Shown: in pieces, positions 1 through 8,759 of the stretch | Layout: each line of letters opens with the position of its first letter | Numbering within the stretch: position 1 is the first letter of the stretch | Source: an uncultured bacterium | Lineage (GTDB): Bacteria; Bacillota; Clostridia; Lachnospirales; Lachnospiraceae | NCBI GenBank assembly: GCA_905214875.1 | Contig: CAJMNR010000008.1 | Location: 34,623-98,622, forward strand | Direction: 5' to 3' | Length of the DNA: 64,000 nucleotides | Notes under the pieces: model-generated | What the model saw: only the letters and a program-made list of their open reading frames with translations | Databases searched by the model: none | What the model was told of the DNA's origin: nothing | Position numbers and translations under genes: made by a program

Positions 1-66
1 ACCTCTCTTAACATTCTCTTTATTATTCAAATCTTAAGCCTCCTTACTGTTTACCCCCGTCTATAT

Positions 67-444
67 TTATTTTACAGCAATTGCTTCGATTTCAATAAGA
101 ACGTCTTTTGGTAATCTTGCAACTTCAACGCAAGATCTTGCAGGGAAATCTTTTGTAAAGTATTTTGCATACACTTCATTGATTTTTGCAAAGTCATTCA
201 TATCTTTGATGAAAACAACTGTTTTAATAACATTATCTGTGCTTGTTCCAGCAGCTTCTAATAAGTTAGCAAGGTTCTTAAGCGCTTGTTCTGCTTGTTC
301 TTCGATAGGACCTGTTACTAATGTATTTGTTGTTGGATCAATTGGAATAACCCCTGAAGTATATACCATGTTATTTACTTCAATTGCCTGTGAATATGGT
401 CCAATTGCAGCTGGTGCTTTTTCTGTATTAATTATTTTTTTCAT
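67..444 (-). CDS. ridA: RidA family enamine/imine deaminase
   Basis: 125 aa, the normal length for the YjgF/YER057c/UK114 family. RidA hydrolyses reactive enamine/imine intermediates (for example 2-aminoacrylate from threonine or serine dehydratase) and so protects PLP enzymes; it is a cytosolic trimer. Visible family marks are the GPYSQA motif near residue 16, and the C-terminal stretch with Arg103 (the substrate-carboxylate-binding arginine of the family) followed by EVARLPKDVLIEIEAIA. The start is preceded by AAAGGAG at good distance. It is divergent from the thioesterase gene. The family is clear; whether it is a true RidA or a subgroup member with another substrate cannot be told from sequence alone. 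Confidence 0.95.
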   Translation of the reverse strand: MKKIINTEKAPAAIGPYSQAIEVNNMVYTSGVIPIDPTTNTLVTGPIEEQAEQALKNLANLLEAAGTSTDNVIKTVVFIKDMNDFAKINEVYAKYFTKDFPARSCVEVARLPKDVLIEIEAIAVK

Positions 445-534
445 TATTTTCTACTCCTTTTCTTGTTCTTCTTACTTATTATATACCGTTTTTCAATAAA
501 AAACTAGTGTAGCGCCTCTTCTTAGTCATTTATA

Positions 535-564
535 TTGTATTTTTTTATTAAAAAATGTTATAAT
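535..564 (+). promoter_or_regulatory. Sigma-A promoter of the thioesterase-cvfB operon
   Basis: TTGTAT at 535-540, an 18-bp spacer and TATAAT at 559-564 with an extended -10 (TG at 556-557). Transcription would start near 571, which places an upstream in-frame ATG at 572 at the very 5' end of the mRNA and favours the ATG at 596 as the real start. Confidence 0.6.
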
Positions 565-595
565 TACACCAATGTCAAAAACAAAGGAGTTAATT

Positions 596-1303
596 ATGTA
601 TTCATTTCAAAGTCGAGTTCGATATAGTGAAATCGGTCCTAATAAAAAACTTGATTTAGCAGGCATCATTAATTATTTTCAAGACTGTTCTACTTTTCAT
701 TCCGAAGATATCGGTCTTGGTTTTGACTTTTTAGAGGCTAAAAATCTGGCTTGGATCATTACCAACTGGCACATTGATGTCAAACGTTTCCCTTCCTTAA
801 ATGAGAAAATCATTATCAGCACATGGCCTTATGCCTTTAAAACCATGTTGGGTTATCGTAATTTTAAGATGGAAACAGAAGATGGCGAATTACTCGCTGT
901 TGCCGATTCCCTTTGGGTATTGATGGACATTGCTAAAATGCGTCCTGCAAGGGTAAACATCGAAGACTTCAAAAAATACATTATCGAAGAACGTTATCCA
1001 ATGGAAGAGACTCCTAGAAAGATTGCTGTCCCTGCAGATGGCATCATCTACGATGCATTTTCAATTACAAAAAGCAACCTCGATACGAATAACCATGTAA
1101 ACAATGGTCAATATATAAAGATGGCAGCTGATTACCTGCCAGAAGATTTTGAAATCAAAGAGATGCGGGCCGAATATCGCAAATCCGCCCTGCTCTACGA
1201 TATAATTATTCCTAAAGTTACAATATCAGATAATACTTGTACCGTGGTCCTTTCTTCTGAAGACGGTACCCCTTACTGTATTGTCATTTTCATAAAGAAA
1301 TAA
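596..1303 (+). CDS. Acyl-ACP thioesterase (FatA/FatB-type, double hotdog)
   Basis: 235 aa from the ATG at 596, chosen because AAAGGAG lies just upstream and because the in-frame ATG at 572 sits at the predicted transcription start. Bacterial acyl-ACP thioesterases release fatty acids from acyl carrier protein. The protein has two hotdog repeats: the N-terminal one opens with SRVRYSEIGPNKKL and contains the NTE-like WIITNWHIDV stretch; the second carries the catalytic region NNHVNNGQYIKMA, with the Asn/His expected for the family. It is followed after 13 bases by the S1-domain gene, whose ribosome site overlaps this stop codon, so the two are co-transcribed. Chain-length specificity cannot be read from sequence. 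Confidence 0.88.
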   Translation: MYSFQSRVRYSEIGPNKKLDLAGIINYFQDCSTFHSEDIGLGFDFLEAKNLAWIITNWHIDVKRFPSLNEKIIISTWPYAFKTMLGYRNFKMETEDGELLAVADSLWVLMDIAKMRPARVNIEDFKKYIIEERYPMEETPRKIAVPADGIIYDAFSITKSNLDTNNHVNNGQYIKMAADYLPEDFEIKEMRAEYRKSALLYDIIIPKVTISDNTCTVVLSSEDGTPYCIVIFIKK

Positions 1304-1316
1304 GGAGATTTACTAT

Positions 1317-2162
1317 ATGATTAATAAAGCAATTACCCTTGGCGAACAGCAAACTTTACTTGTTGTAAAGACAACTGATTTTGGTGTTTACCTTGCAACA
1401 AGCGAAGATTCAAATAACAAGGTATTATTACCTAAGAGCCAGGTACCTGAACATACAAAAGTCGGAGATAAGATTTCTGTATTCATTTACAAAGATAGCG
1501 AAGATCGTTTAATCGCTACTACTGCTACTCCAACATTAATGATGGGACAAGTAGCTAAATTAAATGTCAAAGAAGTTGGAAACATCGGTGCCTTCCTTGA
1601 CTGGGGACTTGCAAAAGATTTATTCCTTCCATTCAAAGAACAAACTGCCAAAGTAGTTCAAGGCCAGCAAGCACTTGTTACACTCTACATTGATAAGAGC
1701 AGCCGTCTTTGCGCTACAATGAAAGTATATGAATATTTACGTACGGATTCTCCTTACAAGAAGGATGACAAAGTAACTGGTCTTGTATATGAAATCAGTG
1801 ACCAATTCGGTGCATTCGTTGCTGTTGATGAACAGTTCTCTGCTCTTATCCCAAGACAACAGCTATTTGATCCAGTAAGCGTTGGCCAAACAATCGAAGC
1901 CCGTGTTATCAATGTAAAAGAAGATGGAAAGCTTGATCTTAGCCTTCGTGAAAAAACTCACATCCAAATGGATGGAGACGCAGCAAGAATCTATAATGCT
2001 TTAAAAGCAAACAACGGATTCCTTCCTTTCAATGACAAATCGGCTCCTGAAGACATCAAAAAGGAGTTCAACTTAAGTAAAGCTGCATTCAAACGTGCAC
2101 TTGGTCGCTTAATGAAAGAAAACAAGATTCGTCAAGATGAGAAAGGAACATATCAACTATAA
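1317..2162 (+). CDS. CvfB-like S1 RNA-binding protein
   Basis: 281 aa, the usual length of the CvfB/YitL family: tandem S1/OB-fold domains and a C-terminal winged helix. S1-like repeats are seen around residues 70-130 (QVAKLNVKEVGNIGAFLDWG) and 145-210 (VTGLVYEISDQFGAFVAVD, then VINVKEDGKLDLSLRE); the C-terminal part (LPFNDKSAPEDIKKEF...) matches the winged-helix end. In Staphylococcus, CvfB is an RNA-binding regulator of virulence genes; the role here is not known. The start is set by TAAGGAG, which overlaps the stop of the thioesterase gene. The operon ends at the palindromic terminator at 2195-2224. Confidence 0.88.
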   Translation: MINKAITLGEQQTLLVVKTTDFGVYLATSEDSNNKVLLPKSQVPEHTKVGDKISVFIYKDSEDRLIATTATPTLMMGQVAKLNVKEVGNIGAFLDWGLAKDLFLPFKEQTAKVVQGQQALVTLYIDKSSRLCATMKVYEYLRTDSPYKKDDKVTGLVYEISDQFGAFVAVDEQFSALIPRQQLFDPVSVGQTIEARVINVKEDGKLDLSLREKTHIQMDGDAARIYNALKANNGFLPFNDKSAPEDIKKEFNLSKAAFKRALGRLMKENKIRQDEKGTYQL

Positions 2163-2194
2163 AGAAAGTGCCCAAAAAACTTTCCTAACGGTAA

Positions 2195-2229
2195 AAAAGC
2201 AGTCGGTAGCTACCGACTGCTTTTCTTTA
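2195..2229. terminator. Bidirectional Rho-independent terminator
   Basis: Perfect palindrome centred on GGTAGCTACC with A-run before and T-run after, lying between the converging cvfB-like gene and yvyF. It can end transcripts from both strands. Confidence 0.85.
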
Positions 2230-2631
2230 TTTAAAAAATCTCATTCTTGGGTTTGTGTTAGATAATTCTTTCTGTGGTTTTTTAGCCGGTTCCGTTTTAT
2301 ATGCATCGCGAAATCCATTTGCTAAACTGTCTTTACACCGCTTACAAAAACGTCCCGTCTTTATTGTAACTCCACAACTTTCACATGGTATGCCAATTGG
2401 TGATTGGTCAGAAAACGTAAGTCTTTCTTCCCGAATCCAACGATGGATAATAGAAATACTAATATCAAATTCAGTGGAAATCTCCTGAACTCCAGCTTGT
2501 GGATGTTCATATATATACTCTTTGACAGACTTAAAAGTCTCCTCCAACTTGTTCATACATTGTGGACAAAATGGCTGTCCTCCAAAATAGTTATAAAGCC
2601 TTCCACAGCTTTTGCAATTCCTTACATCCAT
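2227..2631 (-). CDS. yvyF: YvyF-like flagellar operon protein (TIGR03826 type)
   Basis: 134 aa with two zinc-ribbon pairs (CKSCG...CPQC at the N-terminus and CESCG...CKRC near residues 82-98) that flank a helix-turn-helix-like segment (VQEISTEFDISISIIHRWIREERL). This arrangement is that of the Firmicute YvyF/TIGR03826 family, which in Bacillus subtilis lies between comFC and flgM in the late flagellar region. Here it also follows comFC by 12 bases, but a terminator follows and flgM is absent from the window. Predicted to be a small DNA- or protein-binding regulator linked to motility; the biochemical role is not established. Confidence 0.82.
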   Translation of the reverse strand: MDVRNCKSCGRLYNYFGGQPFCPQCMNKLEETFKSVKEYIYEHPQAGVQEISTEFDISISIIHRWIREERLTFSDQSPIGIPCESCGVTIKTGRFCKRCKDSLANGFRDAYKTEPAKKPQKELSNTNPRMRFFK

Positions 2632-2643
2632 ACTCTTCTCCTC

Positions 2644-3366
2644 CTAGTACCCTTTTCCTATACATAAACTAACAAAAAATACTTTTTCAATACCTGCGCG
2701 CAACAAAACATTGGTACAGGCTTCAATCGTACTTCCTGTTGTATAAATATCATCTATTAACAGTACCTTCTTATGCTCATACTTAAGCTTCAATTTCTTA
2801 TTTATCTGAAATGCTTTTTCTAAATTATGTAATCTCTCCTTATCATTCAAGCTTTTTTGTGGCATTGTATATTTACAACGTATCAATAGATTCTCTTCTA
2901 CTTCGATTCCCAAACCAGCTCCAAGTCCTTTGGCCAGTATTGCCGCCTGATTATATCCTCTTTTTCGGTATCTCTTTTTATGTACTGGTACTGGGACAAT
3001 CACATCTACATCCATTCGACGAATTTTCTCCCCATAATGGCTCAACAGTTCACGGACATAAAACTCTGCATACTCTCGACGATTCTTGTATTTGAATCCT
3101 ACAATGGACCGTCTCATATTTTCATCATATATCCACATTCCGTATCCATACTCATAGTGAAAATTCTTATTCTCACAATCATAACAGTATTCCTTATAGG
3201 GACTTCCGATTGGTTTCCCACACTTCATGCAATAAGGAGCATTTACCCATTGGAGCTTTCCATAACACTCCTCACAGATAAACGCTCCTTTAGGAATGAC
3301 AATCTTCTCACAGATTGGACACCTCTTTGGATATATAAGTTCTAATACACTCTTATATAACCTCAT
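2644..3366 (-). CDS. comFC: ComFC-family phosphoribosyltransferase-like competence protein
   Basis: 240 aa from the ATG at 3366, chosen because GAGGGAG stands 7 bases upstream; an alternative in-frame ATG at 3390, with AAGGTGA overlapping the preceding stop, would add 8 residues. N-terminal zinc fingers (CPIC, CEEC, CMKCGKP, CYDC) are followed by a type I phosphoribosyltransferase fold with the PRPP loop VLLIDDIYTTGSTIEA near the C-terminus. ComFC is needed for DNA uptake in naturally competent Firmicutes and is widespread in non-competent ones; the enzyme activity is unproven. It sits in a minus-strand row recD2, nucleotidyltransferase, comFC, yvyF. Confidence 0.9.
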   Translation of the reverse strand: MRLYKSVLELIYPKRCPICEKIVIPKGAFICEECYGKLQWVNAPYCMKCGKPIGSPYKEYCYDCENKNFHYEYGYGMWIYDENMRRSIVGFKYKNRREYAEFYVRELLSHYGEKIRRMDVDVIVPVPVHKKRYRKRGYNQAAILAKGLGAGLGIEVEENLLIRCKYTMPQKSLNDKERLHNLEKAFQINKKLKLKYEHKKVLLIDDIYTTGSTIEACTNVLLRAGIEKVFFVSLCIGKGY

Positions 3367-3398
3367 TTTTATGCTCCCTCTATCTAACATGAATCACC

Positions 3399-4301
3399 TT
3401 AGAATAATTTCTTAGGGTAAACGCCTTCTTCAACAAGTTTAGCGAAGCTATCTACAACTACTTGCTTGTCTTCTTTATATGTTACACCAAACCATTTATC
3501 AGAAGAAGTAAGAACTGTTACATCTGCCTTATTTTCTCCAATTAAATCACCTACGATTGTAGGAAGTAAGTATTCAGCTTTTAACTCATTTCCCTTGATT
3601 CCATCTAAGAATGCTGCGAATCTGCTTTCTAATTCATTTAAGAATTCAGGTGTGAATCCCCACATATTCATAGATACTGGTGTTGTATCTGTAAGGTTTT
3701 GACCTTCAATATCAGATTTGATCGTTCCATCTACTTTTTGGATTCCACTTGTTTCGCAAATGCCTACTAATTTATTTTCCGCATTTACTTCACAAACTCC
3801 ACGAGTAACTGTTCCGTTATCGCTTAATGTATTTCCTAATTCGAATCCTACCATACACATATTGTATTTTCCGTCTGTATTCTTAGCATTCTTTAAGAAA
3901 TCACAAATCTTCTTGAATCCTTCTTCTCCGTAGTAATCATCCGCATTGATTACTGCAAATGGTTCTTTTACTGTATCTTTGATAGAAAGGATTGCTTGTC
4001 CTGTTCCCCATGGTTTTGTTCTTCCTTCTGGAACTTCATATCCTTCTGGAAGTGCATCCATGTCTTGGAATACATATTCTACATCAATTTGCTCAGCCAT
4101 ACGATTACCAATAGCCTCTTTAAATGCTTCTTCGATGTCTCTACGAATAATAAATACTACCTTTGTAAAGCCCGCTTTTTTTGCTGCGTATACAGAATAA
4201 TCCATAATGATTTCGCCACTAGGTCCTACTGGCTCTAATTGTTTGATACCACCGAAACGACTTCCCATCCCGGCAGCCATAATTACCAATGTACAATTCA
4301 T
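3399..4301 (-). CDS. NTP-transferase family sugar-1-phosphate nucleotidyltransferase
   Basis: 300 aa. The N-terminus has the nucleotide-binding signature of the family, MAAGMGSRFGGIKQLEPVG, and the metal-site segment NADDYYG appears near residue 118. It is related to GalU/RfbA-type enzymes that make NDP-sugars from NTP and sugar-1-phosphate. However, it lacks the usual GalU context and is shorter in the middle, so the nucleotide and the sugar cannot be assigned. GGAG precedes the ATG. It lies 46 bases after recD2 and 32 bases before comFC on the minus strand. Confidence 0.82.
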   Translation of the reverse strand: MNCTLVIMAAGMGSRFGGIKQLEPVGPSGEIIMDYSVYAAKKAGFTKVVFIIRRDIEEAFKEAIGNRMAEQIDVEYVFQDMDALPEGYEVPEGRTKPWGTGQAILSIKDTVKEPFAVINADDYYGEEGFKKICDFLKNAKNTDGKYNMCMVGFELGNTLSDNGTVTRGVCEVNAENKLVGICETSGIQKVDGTIKSDIEGQNLTDTTPVSMNMWGFTPEFLNELESRFAAFLDGIKGNELKAEYLLPTIVGDLIGENKADVTVLTSSDKWFGVTYKEDKQVVVDSFAKLVEEGVYPKKLF

Positions 4302-4347
4302 ATCTTTTTTCTCCTTTTTTAATATCCTTTATTATATTATATATTAC

Positions 4348-6579
4348 CTACTTTTTCAAACCACTTATTTCCACTAAACGTAAATTTAGACTTGAATAGC
4401 GTTTTTGTTCCATTGTATTATCGATCATTTTCTGCACCATATAAGCACTTCCGACAATGGTCACGCAACTTTTCGCTCTCGTTACTGCCGTATACAATAG
4501 GTTTCTATTAAATAACATTCTTGGTCCTGTAAGGATTGGTAGCACGACTGCAGGATATTCACTACCTTGTGATTTATGAATTGTAATTGCATAAGCAAGC
4601 TCTAACTCATCCAGACTACTGAACGGATACTCTACCGTTTTACCGTCTTCAAACTCTACTTCCATCAATTCGGAAAACGTATTAATTTCTTTTATAATGC
4701 CGGTATCACCATTAAATACACCCGTTCCTTTGTTTAAACGGATATTATATTGATTCCTAACTTCCCACTCAAGCTGATAATTGTTCTTAATCTGCATGAT
4801 TTTATCGCCTTCACGGAAGACAATGCCGTGGAACTCTTTTTCCTTCTTATCCGGTGATTCGGGATTAATATAGCGCTGAAGGATTTCATTTAACTTGTCT
4901 ACTCCAAGTTCACCTTTTCGCATCGGCGTCAGCACTTGAACATCAAGTGGTGTAGCATCTACATACTTTGGCATCTTTTCCATTACAAGAGATAGGACAA
5001 CTCTTTGGATTAATGTCGTATCTTCTCTTTGTAACATAAAGAAATCCTTGCTCTTATTGTCTAATTTGATTTGTTCGCCAGCGTTAATCTTATGGGCATT
5101 GGTAATAATCGTACTTTCTGCTGCCTGTCTAAATATCTTCGTTAAGCGAACAACATTAAAGCATCCAGAATCTATGATATCCTTTAAGACATTACCAGGC
5201 CCTACACTTGGAAGCTGGTTAACATCGCCTACTAAAATTACACGGGTTCCTATACTAATTGCCTTTAAGAATGCATTCATCAAACTGATATCTACCATAG
5301 ACATCTCATCGATAATGATTGCATCTGCTTCCAGTGGATTTTCTTCATTTCGTTCAAAATGCATCCTTCCACTTGTTTCTTCCATTCCGCCATTTAACTC
5401 TAGTAAGCGGTGGATGGTCTGTGCTTCATATCCTGTTGTCTCACTCATTCTCTTTGCTGCCCTACCAGTTGGCGCAGCTAAAAGGATTTCTAATCCTTGT
5501 GACTCAAAGAAACGAATGATTTGATTGATTGTAGTTGTCTTACCAGTACCAGGTCCACCAGTGATGACTAAAAGTCCGTTTCGTGCTGCCTCGAAAATCG
5601 CCATTCTCTGCATCTCGTCAAGCATCATGTCCGCAGACTGTTCAATCTGTCTTACATGATCATTTAGAGCTGCTTCCGGCACATCATACTTTATATCTAA
5701 ATCTACCAGCATTCTGGCACAATTTAATTCCATATAATAATAAGACGCATGGTAGATTACCTTTTGTCCATCGATCTCTTTGATCATAATTTTCTTCTCG
5801 ATTACCATATCCATCAATCGATGTTGTATCTTCTCAAGTTCTACTCCTAATAACTCACTTGCTGTAGATAACAACTCCGCTTCCGGAAGATACGTATGAC
5901 CAAAAGAGGTTGCATTGGATAGCGCATACATGATTCCAGCCTTGATACGATTCTCACTATCTACGTTCACACCAACGTTTCTAGCAATTTCATCCGCTAG
6001 TTTAAAGCCGATTCCACTGATGTCTTCTGCTAATTTATATGGGTTCTGTTTTACTACGTCATACAGGCGTTGCCCATATTCTTGATAAATCTTCACCGCA
6101 TAGGTCGTTGAAATTCCGTATTTTTGCAAGAAGAGCATGGCACTTCTCATCTCTCGTTTTTCTTCAAACTGCTCTGAGATTTCTCTCGCTAGGCGTTCTG
6201 AGATTCCTTTGACTTCTGAAAGTCTCTCTGGTTCCTGCTCAATGATTGTAAAAGTCTCTTTCTTAAACTTTCTCACAATTCTTGCTGCTAGCGCACTTCC
6301 TACCCCCTTGATTGCTCCTGATCCAAGGTAGCGTTCCATGGAAAATAAGTCTTCCGGTTCTCTGATTTCATAACTCTTCATAACAAGCTGCTCGCCATAC
6401 ACCGCATGTTTTGTATAGTTACCGGTTACACAAATATATTCTCCTTCATTTATAAAGGTAAAGGTTCCGACAACAGTCATTTCTATATCATCACGGACTA
6501 AACTTAGTACCGTGTATCCATTTTCACTATTCCGATATACGATTCGGTCTACATATCCCTCTAATACTTCTTCTTCCAC
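4348..6579 (-). CDS. recD2: RecD2-type 5'-3' DNA helicase
   Basis: 743 aa from a GTG at 6579, chosen because GGAGGTG stands directly upstream. An upstream in-frame ATG at 6624 lies against the terminator of the preceding operon and within a TATAAT-like -10, so it is probably not used. RecD2 is a superfamily 1B helicase that acts without RecBC in repair and replication-fork stability. It has an N-terminal OB-like domain, helix-hairpin-helix repeats (SGAIKGVGSALAARIV; LSEVKGISERLAREI; LAEDISGIGFKLAD), Walker A GGPGTGKTTT near residue 341, Walker B IIIDEMSMVD, and the SH3/UvrD-like C-terminus AITIHKSQGSEYP. Length and layout are typical. Confidence 0.93.
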   Translation of the reverse strand: MEEEVLEGYVDRIVYRNSENGYTVLSLVRDDIEMTVVGTFTFINEGEYICVTGNYTKHAVYGEQLVMKSYEIREPEDLFSMERYLGSGAIKGVGSALAARIVRKFKKETFTIIEQEPERLSEVKGISERLAREISEQFEEKREMRSAMLFLQKYGISTTYAVKIYQEYGQRLYDVVKQNPYKLAEDISGIGFKLADEIARNVGVNVDSENRIKAGIMYALSNATSFGHTYLPEAELLSTASELLGVELEKIQHRLMDMVIEKKIMIKEIDGQKVIYHASYYYMELNCARMLVDLDIKYDVPEAALNDHVRQIEQSADMMLDEMQRMAIFEAARNGLLVITGGPGTGKTTTINQIIRFFESQGLEILLAAPTGRAAKRMSETTGYEAQTIHRLLELNGGMEETSGRMHFERNEENPLEADAIIIDEMSMVDISLMNAFLKAISIGTRVILVGDVNQLPSVGPGNVLKDIIDSGCFNVVRLTKIFRQAAESTIITNAHKINAGEQIKLDNKSKDFFMLQREDTTLIQRVVLSLVMEKMPKYVDATPLDVQVLTPMRKGELGVDKLNEILQRYINPESPDKKEKEFHGIVFREGDKIMQIKNNYQLEWEVRNQYNIRLNKGTGVFNGDTGIIKEINTFSELMEVEFEDGKTVEYPFSSLDELELAYAITIHKSQGSEYPAVVLPILTGPRMLFNRNLLYTAVTRAKSCVTIVGSAYMVQKMIDNTMEQKRYSSLNLRLVEISGLKK

Positions 6580-6625
6580 TTCGTCACCTCCGTACTTTTT
6601 TCGTTCAATACTATTATTATACATG

Positions 6626-6677
6626 AAAAAGACTGTTCTAAAACTAAAATTTTATTTTAGCTTCAAACAGTCTTTTT
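6626..6677 (-). terminator. Rho-independent terminator of the flagellar rod operon
   Basis: Long imperfect inverted repeat (AAAAGACTGTT ... AACAGTCTTTT) with a T-run on the minus strand, immediately downstream of the rod-binding protein gene and touching the 5' end of recD2. Confidence 0.75.
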
Positions 6678-6693
6678 TCTTTGCGTATATATA

Positions 6694-7014
6694 TTAACGT
6701 TTCATTGATTCATAAAGCATTTGAGCGATTCCAAGTGTACCTTGTTCTGCTGCACTTTCTGCATATTCTTGATATAACATATCACCAAAGTATTCAGTAT
6801 ACTCATTCTCATCGCTGCTTTGTACCGTCTTTTTCATTTCTTTAAATACTTGCTCTACAAAATAAGCTTCAAAGCTTTTACAAGCCTCCATTAATTCCTC
6901 ATCTGTCTTACTAGACATATCAGACTCTAAAGTAGATTGTAACTGTTCTGTCTTACCTGTAGTACTGCTGCCGTATTGGCTGTATAAAGAACTGCTATCA
7001 ATTGTTAAACTCAT
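6694..7014 (-). CDS. Flagellar rod-binding protein (FlgJ N-domain-like)
   Basis: 106 aa, corresponding only to the rod-binding domain of FlgJ, with no muramidase domain, as is usual in Firmicutes. Visible family features are LMEACKSFEAYFVEQVFKEM and the C-terminal GDMLYQEYAESAAEQGTLGIA stretch, which match rod-binding FlgJ domains. It is the last gene of a minus-strand group behind two FlgG/FlhO-like genes and ends at the terminator at 6626-6677. It probably acts in rod assembly or in capping of the growing flagellar rod. Confidence 0.85.
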   Translation of the reverse strand: MSLTIDSSSLYSQYGSSTTGKTEQLQSTLESDMSSKTDEELMEACKSFEAYFVEQVFKEMKKTVQSSDENEYTEYFGDMLYQEYAESAAEQGTLGIAQMLYESMKR

Positions 7015-7035
7015 GGTTATCGTCTCCTATCCGGC

Positions 7036-7851
7036 TTAGCCTCTAAGGTTGTTTGCTTGTTGTAACATGGAATCGGATGCAGAGATGATCTTGGAGTTCA
7101 TTTCATATGCACGTTGTGCAACGATTAAGTTAACCATTTCATCTACTGACTGTACATTCGAGGATTCTAAGTATCCTTGACGAATTGTACTTGCGGATAA
7201 ACCTTCTGATTCGCTTTCTAATTGAGGAGCACCAGATACCTGGCTTTCCTTAAAGTTGGAATTTCCTACTTTTTCAAGACCTGCTGGATTCGCAAATTGA
7301 TACATTGCTACTTGAATTCCTGTTGATTGGTAATTTCCATTTGCATCTGGAATACTAATAACACCGCCAGCATCAATGCTGATTTTGCTAATATCCATAC
7401 CAAATGGGATTTCAATTGCATTTCCTAATGTATCTAATAATGGATTTCCATCTGAATCACAGATTGTTGTTCCATTAGCTGTTACTGACGCATTGAATGC
7501 TCCACTTCTTGTATAAGCAACGCTTCCATCATTTAATTTAACTGCGAAGAAACCATTTCCTGAAACTGCAAGGTCTAAATAGTTTCCTGTTTCAGTTAAT
7601 GCACCTTGTTCAAATCTTGAAGTAATTGCTGAATTACGTACACCAAGACCAACTTGAGCTGCTACAGGTTTTAAATTTCCTTCGTTATCTGTAGACGTCT
7701 GTTGAATTGTTTGATAGTATAATGATTTAAATTCTGCTGTTTCTTTCTTATATCCTGTTGTATTGATATTTGCAATATTGTTGGATATCGTATCTACGTT
7801 TGTTTGCTGGGATGACATGCCTGTTGCGGCAGTCCATAACGCTCTCATCAT
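7036..7851 (-). CDS. flgG: Flagellar basal-body rod protein FlgG-like (FlhP type)
   Basis: 271 aa. The N-terminus (MMRALWTAATGMSSQQ, then SNNIANINTTGYK) is the conserved flg_bb_rod motif and the C-terminus (VDEMVNLIVAQRAYEMNSK...) is the matching flg_bbr_C motif that packs with it in the rod. FlgG-type proteins form the distal rod of the flagellum. The order mbl, flhO, flhP is that of Bacillus subtilis, so the FlhP name is equally fitting. It follows the FlhO-like gene by 17 bases. Confidence 0.9.
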   Translation of the reverse strand: MMRALWTAATGMSSQQTNVDTISNNIANINTTGYKKETAEFKSLYYQTIQQTSTDNEGNLKPVAAQVGLGVRNSAITSRFEQGALTETGNYLDLAVSGNGFFAVKLNDGSVAYTRSGAFNASVTANGTTICDSDGNPLLDTLGNAIEIPFGMDISKISIDAGGVISIPDANGNYQSTGIQVAMYQFANPAGLEKVGNSNFKESQVSGAPQLESESEGLSASTIRQGYLESSNVQSVDEMVNLIVAQRAYEMNSKIISASDSMLQQANNLRG

Positions 7852-7868
7852 ATGCTTAAATCCCCTTC

Positions 7869-8639
7869 CTAAATGCTTCCTACCTTGTTAACGACTTTTT
7901 CTAACATGCTGTCCATAGTATTCATTACTTTCTGATTTGCTTCATAAGCTCTCGTAATCGTAATCATGTTTACCATTTCTTCTACTGTTTGAACGTTTGA
8001 TTGTTCTAAGTACCCTTGTAAGACATTTCCCGTTGCTTCTTTTTCTGTTGCACCGTCTACTGTCTGATATAAGTTGTTTCCGTATTTTTCAATGTATTTA
8101 TAGTCTTCAAAATCTTGGAGTTTGATTTTATCTACCTCTACATTGTTACAGAATACTACGCCTGAGCTATCAATTGCAATGGTTCCATTTGTATCAGGAA
8201 CTTGTACATAACCATTTTCACCGATCAAATGATTTCCATCACTATCTAGTATATAGCCATAGCTATCTAATTTGAAACTACCGTCCCTTGTATACTTAGT
8301 AGTTTCATTTCCATCTTTATCTGTAACGGCAACTTGGAAAAATCCATTGCCCGAAATTGCTAAATCAAATGTATTCCCTGTCTCTTGAAGTGAACCTTGT
8401 TCATAATTCGTATAAACTTCCCCTAGTTTCGTTCCTAAGCTCATACTTCCGATTGCTTGGTCTCCCCCAATAGATGCATCTTTAGTCTTTAATGTTAAAA
8501 GCTCTTCAAATGCCTGATTGGTTACGCCTTCTTTTTTATAGCCTACCGTTGCCGCATTTGCTACGTTATTGGAAACGACATCTAAACGTTTTTGTTCGCT
8601 TAACAAACCTGTATAGGCCGTAAATAACCCTTTAACCAT
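7869..8639 (-). CDS. flhO: Flagellar hook-basal body protein, FlhO/FlgF-like
   Basis: 256 aa with the rod-protein N-terminal motif (MVKGLFTAYTGLLSEQ, SNNVANAATVGYKK), a central FlgE/F/G segment (DLAISGNGFFQVAV) and the C-terminal helix (VEEMVNMITITRAYEANQKV). It is a paralogue of the next gene, and the pair would build parts of the rod. A sigma-D-like promoter lies 46 bases upstream, so the three rod genes can be switched on with late motility genes independently of mbl/mreB. Confidence 0.88.
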   Translation of the reverse strand: MVKGLFTAYTGLLSEQKRLDVVSNNVANAATVGYKKEGVTNQAFEELLTLKTKDASIGGDQAIGSMSLGTKLGEVYTNYEQGSLQETGNTFDLAISGNGFFQVAVTDKDGNETTKYTRDGSFKLDSYGYILDSDGNHLIGENGYVQVPDTNGTIAIDSSGVVFCNNVEVDKIKLQDFEDYKYIEKYGNNLYQTVDGATEKEATGNVLQGYLEQSNVQTVEEMVNMITITRAYEANQKVMNTMDSMLEKVVNKVGSI

Positions 8640-8684
8640 AACATCCGTCCCTTCTTTGTCCGATAATTGTAGTTGTCATATATT

Positions 8685-8710
8685 ATATCGACTTAACTTA
8701 AGAAAACTTA
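8685..8710 (-). promoter_or_regulatory. Sigma-D (sigma-28)-like promoter of the rod operon
   Basis: On the minus strand TAAG, 14 bases, then GTCGATAT; compare the flagellar sigma factor consensus TAAA-N14/15-GCCGATAT. It lies 46 bases before the flhO ATG, where the homologous Bacillus operon is also sigma-D controlled. The -35 lies within an AT-rich CTTAAG repeat region. Confidence 0.6.
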
Positions 8711-8759
8711 AGCAGAAAGAATAAATTTCCACTTAAGTTTTCCTTCTTTTTATATTCGA

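Noticed and set aside
2180..2192. CTTTCCTAACGG before the cvfB terminator, resembling the repeat's 3' hairpin arm
   Set aside because: Too short and without the partner arm.
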